Assembly (NCBI GenBank): GCA_039028315.1
Contig: JBCCIH010000144.1
Location: 1 to 6,396, forward strand
Source: Thermodesulfobacteriota bacterium
Lineage (GTDB): Bacteria > Desulfobacterota_D > UBA1144 > Nemesobacterales > UBA2774
Reading direction: 5' to 3'
DNA: 6,396 nucleotides
Shown here: positions 6,167 to 6,396 of the stretch, piece after piece
How the letters are laid out: every line of letters begins with the position of its first letter
Position numbering within the stretch: position 1 is the first letter of the stretch
The notes under the pieces: generated by a model
What the model was told of the DNA's origin: nothing
The model's input: only the letters and a program-made list of their open reading frames with translations
Databases searched by the model: none
Made by a program: the position numbers and the translations under genes

Positions 6167-6396
6167 ATGATCACATTGTCATTAAGAGAATTAAGTTTCT
6201 TTTTAGTAGTAGTATTTTGCTTATTTTCTCTAACAAATACCGATATAGCCTATAGCTTGGGATCAGAACAAATGAAACATTCAAACCGCTTAAAAGATGA
6301 ACAAAGTCCTTATCTACTACAGCATGCCAATAACCCTGTGGATTGGTACCCGTGGGGCGAGGAGGCTTTTGAAAAGGCACGAAGAGAGAATAAGCC
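6167..6396 (+). CDS. DUF255 thioredoxin-fold protein (YyaL/SPATA20-like), N-terminal part, probably exported
   Basis: Only the first 76 codons are present and the gene runs off the right edge. After residue 39 the sequence NRLKDEQSPYLLQHANNPVDWYPWGEEAFEKARRENKP is the conserved opening of the DUF255 family (the N-terminal thioredoxin-like domain of YyaL-type proteins). The CxxC-type motif expected shortly afterwards lies beyond the window, so redox activity cannot be checked. Full-length relatives of 600-700 residues add a six-hairpin glycosidase-like region, while shorter thioredoxin-only forms also exist. Residues 1-30 (LRELSFFLVVVFCLFSLTNTDIAYS) look like a signal peptide or membrane anchor, which suggests periplasmic placement. 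AGG at 6156-6158 lies 8 nt before this ATG and supports the start. An internal ATG at 6272 would give a cytosolic form without the leader, but I prefer the longer one because the leader is open, hydrophobic and preceded by a ribosome site. Confidence 0.85.
   Translation, partial: MITLSLRELSFFLVVVFCLFSLTNTDIAYSLGSEQMKHSNRLKDEQSPYLLQHANNPVDWYPWGEEAFEKARRENK

Noticed and set aside
6171..6380. A 69-codon minus-strand frame at the right end
   Set aside because: It overlaps the conserved DUF255 coding sequence on the other strand, which explains the open frame.

Overview
The window looks like a stretch of chromosome from a Gram-negative bacterium of low to moderate GC content. The supporting signs are the end of a TonB-dependent outer-membrane receptor, a lipoprotein signal peptide on a multihaem c-type cytochrome (covalent haem is attached in the periplasm), and Sec-type signal peptides on two other products. 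No rRNA or tRNA is present, so I cannot name a lineage. A free-living, respiring, probably environmental organism is a fair inference. I see no insertion sequence, phage gene, CRISPR array or toxin-antitoxin pair.

Layout from left to right. Bases 1-219 (+) hold the last 72 codons of a TonB-dependent receptor. Bases 280-1974 (+) encode a 564-residue di-haem lipoprotein of the cytochrome c peroxidase superfamily, closest by its C-terminal motifs to the RoxA-like branch. A G-rich hairpin at 1986-2017 separates it from a convergent small secreted protein of 96 residues (2054-2344, -), which has its own promoter and a strong ribosome binding site. Next on the minus strand are typA/bipA (2416-4242), a ribosome-associated translational GTPase, and a 567-residue bacterial dynamin-like GTPase (4334-6037). 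A 129-bp divergent promoter region (6038-6166) then leads to the start of a DUF255 thioredoxin-fold protein (6167 to beyond the window, +) with an N-terminal signal sequence.

How the genes relate. The left part may be a small surface module, with the receptor importing across the outer membrane and the lipid-anchored di-haem enzyme working beside it in the periplasm, but a promoter-like site between them means they need not be one operon. The two GTPase genes lie in tandem with a 91-bp gap. One serves translation under stress and the other probably membrane remodelling, so nearness does not show a shared pathway. The dynamin and DUF255 genes share a divergent intergenic region and could be co-regulated.

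Overall the region is mostly ordinary. I found no convincing undescribed multi-gene system. The points most worth following up are the RoxA-like lipoprotein next to the receptor, the orphan dynamin, and the unrecognised small secreted protein.
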